Below, piece after piece: positions 1 through 11,380 of a DNA stretch of 64,000 nucleotides (within the stretch, counting starts at the first letter, position 1; each line of letters begins with the position of its first letter). The stretch spans positions 17,006,374-17,070,373 of the forward strand of contig OZ005607.1 in the NCBI GenBank assembly GCA_963930655.1, in the 5' to 3' direction. Source of the DNA: Myrica gale. Taxonomy: Eukaryota; Streptophyta; Magnoliopsida; Fagales; Myricaceae. Made by a program: the position numbers and the translations under genes. A model generated the notes under the pieces. That model was not told the DNA's origin and did no database searches. It saw nothing but the letters and a program-made list of their open reading frames with translations.

Positions 1-864
1 GTATGGGAGGAGGTGTAGATCACCTTTGTATTGGGATGAGGTAGGCGAAAGAAGGATGTTAGGGCCGGAAATAGTTTCAGAGACACGGGAAAAGATCCAA
101 GTAATCAAAGATAGGCTTGTGACAGCCCAATGCAGGCAGAAGAGCTATGCTGATAATCGAAGAAGAGAACTTGAATTTGAGGCTGGGGGCAAAGTATTTT
201 TGAAGATTTCTCCGAAGAAGGGGATAGCGAGATTTGGGAAGAAAGGGAAGCTCCAACCCAGATTCATATGACCCTTTGAGATCTTAGATAGAGTTGGGCC
301 CGTGGCGTACAGGTTGGCCCTACCCCCTTGTTTAGAGGGAGTTCACAATGTGTTTCATGTATCGCTCCTAAGGAAGTATGTAACTGACCCTACCCATGTG
401 CTAGATTATGAGCCTTTGCAGGTTAGAGAAAACCTTACGTATGTGGAAGAACCTATAAGGGTTTTGGATAGGAAGGAGCAGCAACTGAGGACCAAAACCA
501 TACCTCTTGTTAAGATCTTGTGGAGAAACCACGGAGTAGAAGAGGCCTCATGGGAGTTAGAAAGTGAAATGTACTCAAAATACCCCCACTTACGGGAAGG
601 ACATAGTTAAGAAGGATAATGTTAGAATTTTGATATGACTTGCCTGATCTGTTTTTCTTTTCATTGATACCTTTATGTTGTCTCACTATACATATGAGCT
701 ATAGTGCTATGTTGAAGTATATAGAGGCATATATGTGTGTATTATGATAACGTTAGTAGTGGGGCCAGTTCGAGTGTTCACCCGTCCTAGACCTCCGCCA
801 TCAGGACAAATTTCTGGTAAGGAAGATCGAATTCCGAGGACGGAATTTTATAAGGAGGGAAGGA
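1..864 (+). mobile_element. 3' end of a tandem copy of the Tekay/Del-type gypsy element
   Basis: This stretch reads the same as 7661-8524: the end of the integrase, the chromodomain (about 447-600), the 3' untranslated region and the purine tract before the LTR. It therefore belongs to a second element copy upstream of the window that shares the LTR at 865-3720 with the downstream copy. An internal-LTR-internal-LTR order is expected after unequal recombination between LTRs of one element, or from an assembly duplication. Its coding part is broken like its twin. The left boundary lies outside the window. Confidence 0.85.
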
Positions 865-965
865 TGTGAGATCCCGAATTTACTTATGTCGTTGTAAAGG
901 AAAGAGATTTTGCTATGATTTTCCTCAGGATGTAGGTATGTTTTAATTGGTGATTTTTGAGGTAA

Positions 966-1338
966 GTGTCGACACATTGTAGCATAGTGTCGACACATTA
1001 AACTAACACCCGAAAGTTTACCTTTTCTGGAGCCCAAAGTGAATTTTGACTAAGTGTTGTAAGTGTCGACACCTTGGGTCATAATGTCGACACATTAGAC
1101 CGATACCCGAGAGTTCGCCTTTTTCCAGAACTCCCGTGGATTTTGACCAAGTGTTGGAAGTGTCGACACCTTGAGCGATGGTGTCGACACATCCAACTAA
1201 AACCCGAGAGTTCGCTTTTTCCAGAATTCTCGTGAATTTTGACCAAGTGTTGGAAGTGTCGACACCTTGAGTGATGGTGTCGACACATCTTACTAAATGT
1301 GTTGTAAGTGTCGACACCTTGAGTGATGGTGTCGACAC
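966..1338. promoter_or_regulatory. Five pairs of GTGTCGACAC palindromes in U3
   Basis: The 10-bp palindrome starts at 966/987, 1063/1084, 1160/1181, 1256/1277 and 1308/1329. Nine copies are exact, and the one at 1084 has A for the first G. Within each pair the start-to-start distance is always 21 bp. Pairs recur every 96-97 bp, with a shortened last step of 52 bp. The surrounding 97-bp unit is also repeated. Position (101-474 bp into the LTR) is U3, where promoter and enhancer elements of LTR retrotransposons lie. A role as paired protein-binding sites is inference. Confidence 0.8.
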
Positions 1339-1605
1339 ATATAACTACATTCCGAAATTTTACCGGATTGAAAATACGTGAGTTGGAATTCATGAAGAAG
1401 GGGGAGGGCAACCTTGTCTTTTCCCCAACCATTTTCACGCCTATTACTCTCTCCCCCTTTGCCGAACACTTCATTTTTCCCCTCTCTCTTCAGCCTTTTC
1501 GTTTTCCCTTGCCCTAAATCACCCACCCGAAGAAGGAAGAAGGAGAAGAAGGAGAAGGAAGAAGAGGAGAGAAGCAAGGTACAAATCCTTGCTGGCCGAA
1601 AATCA

Positions 1606-1628
1606 TCTCTCTCTCTCTCTCTCTCTCT
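1606..1628. repeat. CT microsatellite in LTR
   Basis: Run of CT dinucleotides in the left LTR, repeated at 9266-9288 in the right LTR with the same length. Equal length of a slippage-prone repeat supports very recent common origin of the two LTRs. Confidence 0.9.
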
Positions 1629-2548
1629 ATTTCCTTATTGTTTTCTCTTGTTGATTGGTTGTGGTTTGGCGTTGTTCTTGTTTTCTCTTGTTGATAGGTT
1701 GTGGTTGATGGTGGGTTGTCTAAGTAGTTTTTCTCCTTGTGATTCATGGATGTTTAGTGTGGATCTATGCATGTTCAAGGTAGATCTTGTAAGTGTTTAA
1801 ATGTAGCATAGATTTTTACATGAGAACATGGGAACAAAATGGCTAGATCTGAAATGAGGGTTTAAGAGAAATTGGTTATGTGCTCTAGGTGTTTGATAAA
1901 AGGCCTAAGAGGGGATTGAAACCTAAGATGAGCAAGTATGGCCGAATCTAGGGGTTGATGCATTAGATTGTGTATGTATGCTAGTGATATTGAGAACCAC
2001 AAAGCCCTAAGTGTTAGAGATAGGTTCAGATCTGGAGAAAAATAGGCAAGAGGACCAATAATATACACTAGGTGTTTGGTTAAAAGCCCAAGAGAAATGG
2101 GTAAACGCAATGGTGTTAACGTGATGAACATGGAACCACGGTTGGTTGTAAACATTGAGTTGAGGTTGTAAAAATGGGAGGAAGGTAAGAGGATGGTTGC
2201 TACTAGGAAATGTTAAGTTAGCCTTGGATGTTGGTTGTGACATGTAGAGATTGGGTTTTGGTTGTTGGAAATTGGAGGGCTAGAAAGATTATTGTGATTT
2301 CTGGTAATTACATAAGCAGATTTCAGAGCTGGAATAGAGAGTGTGTTTTGATGCCTTTGTAGTTATCTCTTGATATTGAGTGGATCCTAGATTGAAGGCC
2401 TAGGACATGGAAATATTTTAAGTCATACCTTGGATGATTGTAATGTATTGATTACTCTATACGTTTAGTAAACCTATGAATTTCCTATGAATAATAATAG
2501 TACGACTCATTGTAGGTAACGAGGCGTTCGATACTCAAGCAAGCGAAG

Positions 2549-3318
2549 GTAAGTGAAAAACCTACAAAACTGGAATGATACACTGCATGAAGAATGTTTA
2601 TGAATAAGCATATCAAGTATGATATCAAGCATGACACTACCAAGCACGACATGAACGCATCATGATCATTTGCATTCATTTTCCTTATGAGAAATGAGAC
2701 ATTTTTATGCAAATGAAAGTACCATTTTTATGCTACTTTATGACAAGTTAATTAACGAACCCAAGTCAGTCGGTACCGTACCAAGTCAAGAAGGTGCATC
2801 CATACTGAAGGACGTTTACGAGAAGGGTGGATGTCACCTAGGACACCCATACCGAAGGATGCTTGCAAGAAGGATGGGTAGTCCGGGAGGTATGTGCAAT
2901 CACACTGAAGGATGCTTGCAAGAAGGTGTGAGCCTCCAAGAGTCGTGTCTAGCCACTGAAGGACATTGAGAAGGTGTGCTAGCTCGACCATATGTAAGGT
3001 CCCCACGGGAAAAGGGGGACAGTTCCAACGGGAACGCACAACCCTGATGCCAGGGGTAAATGGAGCTCAGGTAGCCCATAAGATTTTCCAAAGCAAGAGC
3101 TTTATAAGTACGAATGATATTTTCAAAAGCAAGTGCATGTGCATATGCGACATGAGGCATATACATGCATCACGATTCATAATCAGGCATGCATCGCATT
3201 ATGTTTACATGACTATGATTTCAAGTTCAAGTGCATGCTTACGATTTCAAACCCATGTTTTTAGCTATAATTCCTTACTGAGTCTTTCGACTCACAGTTT
3301 TAAATTGTATCATTCCAG
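2549..3318 (+). other. Intron-like segment of the LTR with a repeated-motif module
   Basis: A strong donor-like GTAAGT at 2549 and an acceptor-like CATTCCAG ending at 3318 frame about 770 bp. Inside, at roughly 2790-3060, is a module of spaced repeats (ACTGAAGGA...GAAGGTG) and a GC-rich block. The same order, on the other strand, is found in the LTRs at 15717-16429, about 34510-35262 and about 61720-62435, where up to three donor-like GTAAGT motifs lie 11-13 bp apart. Conservation across diverged LTRs suggests constraint on the RNA. Splicing itself is not shown by the sequence. Confidence 0.45.
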
Positions 3319-3726
3319 ATGATGTTCTAGGGGTGGAATCTTAAGAAGAGGACCTTGAACCCTAGGAGAAGGGTTGATGAAATGTCTCTCTTGTTTGCTA
3401 ACGTTAGAGAAGATTTAGCTAAATTTTTGTAAAAGCCGGCATGAGCCACCGTGATGTGGTGGTCATGGGTTTCATTTGGCTTAGTAAGTTAATGTTTTAA
3501 ACTGGTTGATATTTTGAGAATATGTTTAACTACCTTGAGTTATCGATGGAACGTATGTTCTTATGTACGTTATACGCTAGCATCATAAGGCTTCTTTCTA
3601 ACATTGAAGCATCATTGTCATTTCCGCTGCAAGTATAGTAGTAAGTACGCTTGAGCATCCCATGCCGGGAATGCTCGCGGCTGTCATTAGCCTCGTTTAG
3701 CTAGCGTTCGGGGCGTGACAGTTAAG

Positions 3727-3738
3727 TGGTATCAGAGG
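3727..3738 (+). other. Primer-binding site (initiator Met-tRNA type)
   Basis: TGGTATCAGAGG lies six bases after the LTR end and matches the usual TGGTATCAGAGC complement of the 3' end of plant initiator methionine tRNA, the common primer of gypsy and copia elements. Confidence 0.85.
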
Positions 3739-3868
3739 AAATTTAGGAATTTAGTGAACTTAAGATTTGTTACTCGCCTTTTTGGATTTCGAGTATGCTA
3801 TATGCTAGAAATCTCATGCATCAACTAGTTGTTAGGATACTTATGTAGTGATGGCGATATAGTGCAGG

Positions 3869-4915
3869 ATGCCACCTAGGAAACAACCCAGGAATAGAAA
3901 CACGGAGGAGGAGCCCGAAGAATCAGGTGTCTCTACCAATGATGTTTTAAGGCACATGGCTCAGCTCATCGCTGAACAAGTGCAGCAAGGGGCAAATGTG
4001 CAAGGGGCTCGAGATCGCCCTGAAGGATGCACCTTTGACCAGTTTAACCGCCAACACCCGCCGGTATACAGCGGTAAAGGAGATGCCGTTCTAGCAGAAA
4101 ATTGGCTCCTAGAGATTAAAGAGTTGCTGGAAGTCATGGGGTGTACAGACTCCCAGAGAGTGAGCTTTGCTACCTTCAAGCTACAGGGAGATGCCAAGAG
4201 GTGGTGGCTATCCAAGAAGCTCCTACTGAGCCAAGAATTGGGAGAACAACCCATAATCTGGGAGAGGTTTCAACAAGAATTCCTGGACCGCTATTTTCCA
4301 AGGACGACGCGGGAAGCAAAAGCGAGAGAGTTTGCCAACTTAACTCAGGGATCAATGACTGTTGATCAATACTCTGGTCGATTCATGGAGTTGATGAGGT
4401 TTGCTCCGTATTTAGTACCAGATGAGGAGAGGAAAGCCAGGAAGTTTGAAGAGGGACTCCATCCCCGAATCTTTGACAGAGTTATGGCCCATAACTTGAA
4501 GACGTTGGCAGAAGTCATAGAGCGGGCAGTGATTGTGGAAAGAGGTCTGCAGAGGACAGCAGCATATTACGACCAGCAAAAGAGGAAGACTCCTCCCAAG
4601 CTGGAAACGTCGCAGGCACCCTGGAAGAAAAGCAAGCAGGGTTTATCACGGGGCCAGAATCAGAGACCTGGTGGAGCCCAGAACCAGAGACCTGGAGGAA
4701 GTCAGATTTCAGGAGGGAATCAATTCCCAATATGCAACAAGTGTGGCAAGAAGCATCCCGGAGAGTGTAGGCAGGGAGTATGCTTCCAGTGCGGGAAGCC
4801 AGGTCACATTGCCCGAGATTGTAGGGCAAAAAGTAATTCAAGCCAAGCATCCCAACCCGCACCGCAAGACAATTCGAGGAGGCAAGGCGGTCCAACTCAA
4901 GCAAGATTATATGCT
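3869..4915 (+). pseudogene. gag region of the young gypsy element
   Basis: Starts MPPRKQPRN about 130 bp after the primer site. It shows the retrotransposon gag core ([37 protein letters not shown]) and a CCHC zinc knuckle, [14 protein letters not shown], near 4788-4830. Gag is the structural protein that packages element RNA. The sequence is close to the gag of the minus-strand element at 14250-15265. It is part of a broken element, so it is recorded as a fossil. Confidence 0.88.
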
Positions 4916-4919
4916 CTGA

Positions 4920-5300
4920 CCCCGAGGGATGCGGAGGACCAAACCAGAGTAGTAACGGGTAAGTTGCCCTTGCCACAGGGAGAAGCCCTTGTATTATTTG
5001 ATTCAGGGGCCACACATTCATTCATAGCATCGGCATATTGTAAGGCAAGAGATTTAAAGCATGAACCATTAGGATGTCATGTAGTAGTATCAACACCTAC
5101 TGGTGGGAGGGTTCGACCTCATTTTAGGTATGGATTGGTTGGCAACACACGGTGCTAGCATAAAATGTTACGAGAAGAAGGTCGTGTTCCAAAAGGAAGG
5201 GAGACCGGATTGTTGTTTTGTAGGCATGAGAAAGGTGGAACGAAGACCGGCGATCATTTCAGCCATGCAAGCCAAGAAATGGTTGCAATGAGGAAGTGAG
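4920..5300 (+). pseudogene. Aspartic protease region of the young gypsy element
   Basis: Retropepsin-type motif LFDSGATHSFI near 4996, followed by a second conserved block (LILGMDWL) near 5120. It lies between gag and reverse transcriptase, as in Ty3/gypsy order. The enzyme would cleave the polyprotein. The region is part of the broken frame of this copy. Confidence 0.8.
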
Positions 5301-5363
5301 GGGTTCTTAGTTTGGGCAAATGAAATACAGAGGGAGACTGCTACGGTAGAGCAAACCCCTATA

Positions 5364-6700
5364 GTGAACGAATTTCCTGATGTGTTTCCGGAAGAATTAC
5401 CCGGATTACCTCCTGATAGAGAAGTGGAGTTTGGCATCGATTTAGAACCAGGGACAACTCCAATTTCTAAAGCACCGTATAGAATGGCACCAGCAGAGTT
5501 GAAGGAATTGAAGATTCAGCTGGAGGATCTATTGGATAAAGGGTTCATTCGGCCGAGTGTGTCACCTTGGGGAGCTCCGATCTTGTTCGTAAAGAAGAAA
5601 GATGGAAGCCTCAGGATGTGTATTGATTACAGGGAGTTGAATAAGGTGACTATCAAGAATAGATACCCGTTGCCTCGCATTGATGATCTATTTGATCAAT
5701 TGCAAGGGGCACATGCATTCTCGAAGATTGATTTGAGATCGGGATATCACCAGTTGAAGGTGAAGGGGGAAGATATACCGAAGACGACATTTCGAACGCG
5801 ATATGGCCATTATGAATTCATGGTGATGCCTTTTGGGCTAACCAATGCTCTAGCCGCATTTATGGATTTGATGAATAGGGTGTTTCGGGAATTCTTAGAT
5901 AAGTTTGTGGTTGTCTTTATTGATGACATACTGATATACTCACGAAATAAGGAGGAACATGAGAAGCATTTAAGGATTGTTCTACAGATTCTTAGGGAGA
6001 AGAAGTTGTTTGCCAAGTTTTCCAAATGTGAGTTTTGGTTGGAACAAGTTCGCTTTTTGGGGCATGTAGTGTCCGGAGAAGGGATTGCCATGGATCCCGG
6101 AAAGGTAGCTGCTATATTCAAGTGGCCGAGGCCTACGAATGTGAAGGAAGTAAGAAGTTTTCTGGAATTAGTAGGGTACTATCGGAGATTTATCAAGGGA
6201 TTCTCAAAGATGGCCAAGCCTTTGACGTCTCTAACAAAGAAGAATGTCAAATTTGAATGGACTCATGAGTGTGAGTGGAGCTTCCAAGAGTTAAAGGCCA
6301 ATTTAGTTACTGCTCCAGTATTAGCACTACCCTCGGAATATGGAGAGTATGAAATCTATAACGACGCATCGAAGCAAGGTTTAGGTTGTGTTTTGATGCA
6401 AGACAAAAGGGTAATAGCTTATGCTTCTAGGCAACTGAGGCCTCACGAGATGAATTATCCCACGCATGACTTAGAGTTAGCTGCAGTAGTCTATGCGTTA
6501 AAAATATGGAGACATTATTTGTATGGGGTTAAATGTGAGATATTCACCGATCATAAGAGTCTTAAGTATTTTAACACCCAGAAAGAGCTGAACATGAGAC
6601 AGCGGCGATGGTTAGAGTTGATTAAAGATTATGATTGCACAATAAGCTATCACCCTGGAAAAGCCAATGTGGTGGCCGACGCATTAAGTAGGAAGTCGGC
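5364..6700 (+). pseudogene. Reverse transcriptase and RNase H of the young gypsy element
   Basis: Reverse transcriptase blocks are clear: [35 protein letters not shown], and the catalytic FIDDILIYS near 5917. The connection block FLGHVVS follows. RNase H begins near 6350 ([10 protein letters not shown]) and includes FTDHKSLKY and the [13 protein letters not shown] end near 6660-6690. Order and motifs are those of Ty3/gypsy chromoviruses. The same domains occur at 12330-13720 on the minus strand. Confidence 0.9.
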
Positions 6701-6899
6701 AGAAACAAGTTCAGCAGAGGCAAGTTCAATGGAGGTGGTGCCCGAGGAAATCAGGAGAGACTTAAAAAGGGCAGAGATTGTGCTTATCATTGCCGATCAG
6801 TTTGTCTCAATTGCAGGGCTCTCGTTGCAACCTACCCTGGAGGAGCAGATTCGAAAGGCCCAGAAGAATGATAAGGTGATTGAAGGGATTAGAGAGCGA

Positions 6900-8270
6900 A
6901 TTGAGAAAAAGGAAGACCCCGATTTTGGAGATAAGGATGGGTTACTACGATATCGAGGCAGAGTTTGTGTGCCAAGTACAAGGGAGATTAAAGACTTGAT
7001 TCTAGCAGAGGCTCATTCTACGCCTTATACCATCCATCCAGGAGGCACGAAGATGTATCAAGATATTAAGAAGGTCTTTTGGTGGCCTAATATGAAGCGG
7101 GAGATAGCCGAGTATGTGGCTCGATGTTTGACTTGCCAGAAGGTGAAAGCCGAGCACCAGAGGCCAGCTGGAACACTAAAGCCTCTAGAGATCCCTGAAT
7201 GGAAGTGGGAAGGGATAGCCATGGATTTTGTAGTGGGGTTGCCTCGAACTACTTCGGGTTACGATGCTATATGGGTGATCGTGGACCGACTAACCAAGTC
7301 GGCACACTTCTTACCCATTAAGGTGAAGTATGCCCTGGAGAAGTTAGCGGAGATTTATCTTCAAGAGATTGTCAGATTACATGGAGTGCCCAAGAGCATA
7401 GTGTCGGATAGAGATCCGAGATTTACATCGAGATTCTGGAAACGATTGCAGGAGTCGTTGGGAACTCGATTGAATTTTAGTACCGCTTTCCACCCACAGA
7501 CAGATGGGCAGTCGGAAAGGACTATACAAATTCTGGAGGATATGCTCAGGGCTTGTGTTGTGGATTTCAAAGGAGGATGGGCTCAATACTTGCCTTTAGC
7601 GGAATTCGCGTACAATAACAGTTTTCAAGCAAGTATAGGTATGGCACCCTATGAAGCCTTGTATGGGAGGAGGTGTAGATCACCTTTGTATTGGGATGAG
7701 GTAGGCGAAAGAAGGATGTTAGGGCCGGAAATAGTTTCAGAGACACGGGAAAAGATCCAAGTAATCAAAGATAGGCTTGTGACAGCCCAATGCAGGCAGA
7801 AGAGCTATGCTGATAATCGAAGAAGAGAACTTGAATTTGAGGCTGGGGGCAAAGTATTTTTGAAGATTTCTCCGAAGAAGGGGATAGCGAGATTTGGGAA
7901 GAAAGGGAAGCTCCAACCCAGATTCATATGACCCTTTGAGATCTTAGATAGAGTTGGGCCCGTGGCGTACAGGTTGGCCCTACCCCCTTGTTTAGAGGGA
8001 GTTCACAATGTGTTTCATGTATCGCTCCTAAGGAAGTATGTAACTGACCCTACCCATGTGCTAGATTATGAGCCTTTGCAGGTTAGAGAAAACCTTACGT
8101 ATGTGGAAGAACCTATAAGGGTTTTGGATAGGAAGGAGCAGCAACTGAGGACCAAAACCATACCTCTTGTTAAGATCTTGTGGAGAAACCACGGAGTAGA
8201 AGAGGCCTCATGGGAGTTAGAAAGTGAAATGTACTCAAAATACCCCCACTTACGGGAAGGACATAGTTAA
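6900..8270 (+). pseudogene. Integrase with C-terminal chromodomain, young gypsy element
   Basis: HHCC zinc site near 7013-7140 ([11 protein letters not shown] ... CLTCQ), catalytic core with MDFVVGLP near 7220, SDRDPRF near 7408 and the [12 protein letters not shown] block near 7490, then the GPY/F-like part ([14 protein letters not shown]). The end (about 8107-8260, VEEPIRVLDR ... KILWRNHG...EASWE) is a chromodomain, which defines chromoviruses and is thought to steer integration to marked chromatin. About one break lies in this part. Confidence 0.88.
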
Positions 8271-8510
8271 GAAGGATAATGTTAGAATTTTGATATGACT
8301 TGCCTGATCTGTTTTTCTTTTCATTGATACCTTTATGTTGTCTCACTATACATATGAGCTATAGTGCTATGTTGAAGTATATAGAGGCATATATGTGTGT
8401 ATTATGATAACGTTAGTAGTGGGGCCAGTTCGAGTGTTCACCCGTCCTAGACCTCCGCCATCAGGACAAATTTCTGGTAAGGAAGATCGAATTCCGAGGA
8501 CGGAATTTTA

Positions 8511-8524
8511 TAAGGAGGGAAGGA
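8511..8524 (+). other. Polypurine tract
   Basis: TAAGGAGGGAAGGA lies immediately before the LTR start at 8525 and primes plus-strand DNA synthesis in LTR elements. The identical tract is at 851-864 before the left LTR, which shows that the left LTR is preceded by element sequence and not by target DNA. Confidence 0.85.
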
Positions 8525-11380
8525 TGTGAGATCCCGAATTTACTTATGTCGTTGTAAAGGAAAGAGATTTTGCTATGATTTTCCTCAGGATGTAGGTATG
8601 TTTTAATTGGTGATTTTTGAGGTAAGTGTCGACACATTGTAGCATAGTGTCGACACATTAAACTAACACCCGAAAGTTTACCTTTTCTGGAGCCCAAAGT
8701 GAATTTTGACTAAGTGTTGTAAGTGTCGACACCTTGGGTCATAATGTCGACACATTAGACCGATACCCGAGAGTTCGCCTTTTTCCAGAACTCCCGTGGA
8801 TTTTGACCAAGTGTTGGAAGTGTCGACACCTTGAGCGATGGTGTCGACACATCCAACTAAAACCCGAGAGTTCGCTTTTTCCAGAATTCTCGTGAATTTT
8901 GACCAAGTGTTGGAAGTGTCGACACCTTGAGTGATGGTGTCGACACATCTTACTAAATGTGTTGTAAGTGTCGACACCTTGAGTGATGGTGTCGACACAT
9001 ATAACTACATTCCGAAATTTTACCGGATTGAAAATACGTGAGTTGGAATTCATGAAGAAGGGGGAGGGCAACCTTGTCTTTTCCCCAACCATTTTCACGC
9101 CTATTACTCTCTCCCCCTTTGCCGAACACTTCATTTTTCCCCTCTCTCTTCAGCCTTTTCGTTTTCCCTTGCCCTAAATCACCCACCCGAAGAAGGAAGA
9201 AGGAGAAGAAGGAGAAGGAAGAAGAGGAGAGAAGCAAGGTACAAATCCTTGCTGGCCGAAAATCATCTCTCTCTCTCTCTCTCTCTCTATTTCCTTATTG
9301 TTTTCTCTTGTTGATTGGTTGTGGTTTGGCGTTGTTCTTGTTTTCTCTTGTTGATAGGTTGTGGTTGATGGTGGGTTGTCTAAGTAGTTTTTCTCCTTGT
9401 GATTCATGGATGTTTAGTGTGGATCTATGCATGTTCAAGGTAGATCTTGTAAGTGTTTAAATGTAGCATAGATTTTTACATGAGAACATGGGAACAAAAT
9501 GGCTAGATCTGAAATGAGGGTTTAAGAGAAATTGGTTATGTGCTCTAGGTGTTTGATAAAAGGCCTAAGAGGGGATTGAAACCTAAGATGAGCAAGTATG
9601 GCCGAATCTAGGGGTTGATGCATTAGATTGTGTATGTATGCTAGTGATATTGAGAACCACAAAGCCCTAAGTGTTAGAGATAGGTTCAGATCTGGAGAAA
9701 AATAGGCAAGAGGACCAATAATATACACTAGGTGTTTGGTTAAAAGCCCAAGAGAAATGGGTAAACGCAATGGTGTTAACGTGATGAACATGGAACCACG
9801 GTTGGTTGTAAACATTGAGTTGAGGTTGTAAAAATGGGAGGAAGGTAAGAGGATGGTTGCTACTAGGAAATGTTAAGTTAGCCTTGGATGTTGGTTGTGA
9901 CATGTAGAGATTGGGTTTTGGTTGTTGGAAATTGGAGGGCTAGAAAGATTATTGTGATTTCTGGTAATTACATAAGCAGATTTCAGAGCTGGAATAGAGA
10001 GTGTGTTTTGATGCCTTTGTAGTTATCTCTTGATATTGAGTGGATCCTAGATTGAAGGCCTAGGACATGGAAATATTTTAAGTCATACCTTGGATGATTG
10101 TAATGTATTGATTACTCTATACGTTTAGTAAACCTATGAATTTCCTATGAATAATAATAGTACGACTCATTGTAGGTAACGAGGCGTTCGATACTCAAGC
10201 AAGCGAAGGTAAGTGAAAAACCTACAAAACTGGAATGATACACTGCATGAAGAATGTTTATGAATAAGCATATCAAGTATGATATCAAGCATGACACTAC
10301 CAAGCACGACATGAACGCATCATGATCATTTGCATTCATTTTCCTTATGAGAAATGAGACATTTTTATGCAAATGAAAGTACCATTTTTATGCTACTTTA
10401 TGACAAGTTAATTAACGAACCCAAGTCAGTCGGTACCGTACCAAGTCAAGAAGGTGCATCCATACTGAAGGACGTTTACGAGAAGGGTGGATGTCACCTA
10501 GGACACCCATACCGAAGGATGCTTGCAAGAAGGATGGGTAGTCCGGGAGGTATGTGCAATCACACTGAAGGATGCTTGCAAGAAGGTGTGAGCCTCCAAG
10601 AGTCGTGTCTAGCCACTGAAGGACATTGAGAAGGTGTGCTAGCTCGACCATATGTAAGGTCCCCACGGGAAAAGGGGGACAGTTCCAACGGGAACGCACA
10701 ACCCTGATGCCAGGGGTAAATGGAGCTCAGGTAGCCCATAAGATTTTCCAAAGCAAGAGCTTTATAAGTACGAATGATATTTTCAAAAGCAAGTGCATGT
10801 GCATATGCGACATGAGGCATATACATGCATCACGATTCATAATCAGGCATGCATCGCATTATGTTTACATGACTATGATTTCAAGTTCAAGTGCATGCTT
10901 ACGATTTCAAACCCATGTTTTTAGCTATAATTCCTTACTGAGTCTTTCGACTCACAGTTTTAAATTGTATCATTCCAGATGATGTTCTAGGGGTGGAATC
11001 TTAAGAAGAGGACCTTGAACCCTAGGAGAAGGGTTGATGAAATGTCTCTCTTGTTTGCTAACGTTAGAGAAGATTTAGCTAAATTTTTGTAAAAGCCGGC
11101 ATGAGCCACCGTGATGTGGTGGTCATGGGTTTCATTTGGCTTAGTAAGTTAATGTTTTAAACTGGTTGATATTTTGAGAATATGTTTAACTACCTTGAGT
11201 TATCGATGGAACGTATGTTCTTATGTACGTTATACGCTAGCATCATAAGGCTTCTTTCTAACATTGAAGCATCATTGTCATTTCCGCTGCAAGTATAGTA
11301 GTAAGTACGCTTGAGCATCCCACGCCTGGAATGCTCGCGGCTGTCATTAGCCTCGTTTAGCTAGCGTTCGGGGCGTGACA
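8525..11380 (+). repeat. Right LTR of the young gypsy element
   Basis: Same limits and content as 865-3720. The only differences I saw are two substitutions near 11323-11327. Its last base is followed directly by integrase sequence of the opposite-strand element. Confidence 0.93.
8626..8998. promoter_or_regulatory. Second copy of the paired GTGTCGACAC array
   Basis: Same ten sites, spacing and single imperfect member as at 966-1338, shifted by 7660 bp. Confidence 0.8.

Larger units (their letters stand above)
865..3720 (+). repeat. Shared left LTR of the young gypsy element
   Basis: Begins TGTGAGATCCCG directly after a purine tract and ends GGGGCGTGACA directly before a primer-binding site. 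It matches 8525-11380 at an offset of 7660 bp. It is long (2856 bp). It contains paired palindromes near its start, a CT microsatellite, an intron-like segment, and a terminal region shared with the LTRs at 15426, 34216 and 61416 (those on the other strand). Open frames within it are not conserved in the other LTRs and are treated as non-coding. Confidence 0.93.
865..11380 (+). mobile_element. Young Ty3/gypsy chromovirus (Tekay/Del type) with two LTRs
   Basis: Order: LTR 865-3720, primer-binding site, gag, protease, reverse transcriptase, RNase H, integrase with a C-terminal chromodomain, purine tract, LTR 8525-11380. Total about 10.5 kb. The LTRs are 2856 bp each and I found only two differences between them, both near the 3' end, so the insertion or duplication is very recent (of the order of tens of thousands of years under usual plant rates). 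The reading frame has about three breaks, so this copy looks non-autonomous. Its right end abuts integrase sequence of the minus-strand element at 11381, so it inserted there. The left target flank is outside the window. Confidence 0.92.

Noticed and set aside
1079-1577. Several overlapping open frames in the LTR, repeated at 8739-9237
   Set aside because: They are created by the 97-bp repeat and pyrimidine-rich sequence, have no domain, and are not kept in related LTRs.
3727-3738. tRNA gene near the LTR
   Set aside because: Only the 12-base complement of a tRNA 3' end is present, which is a primer-binding site. No cloverleaf or internal promoter boxes are visible.
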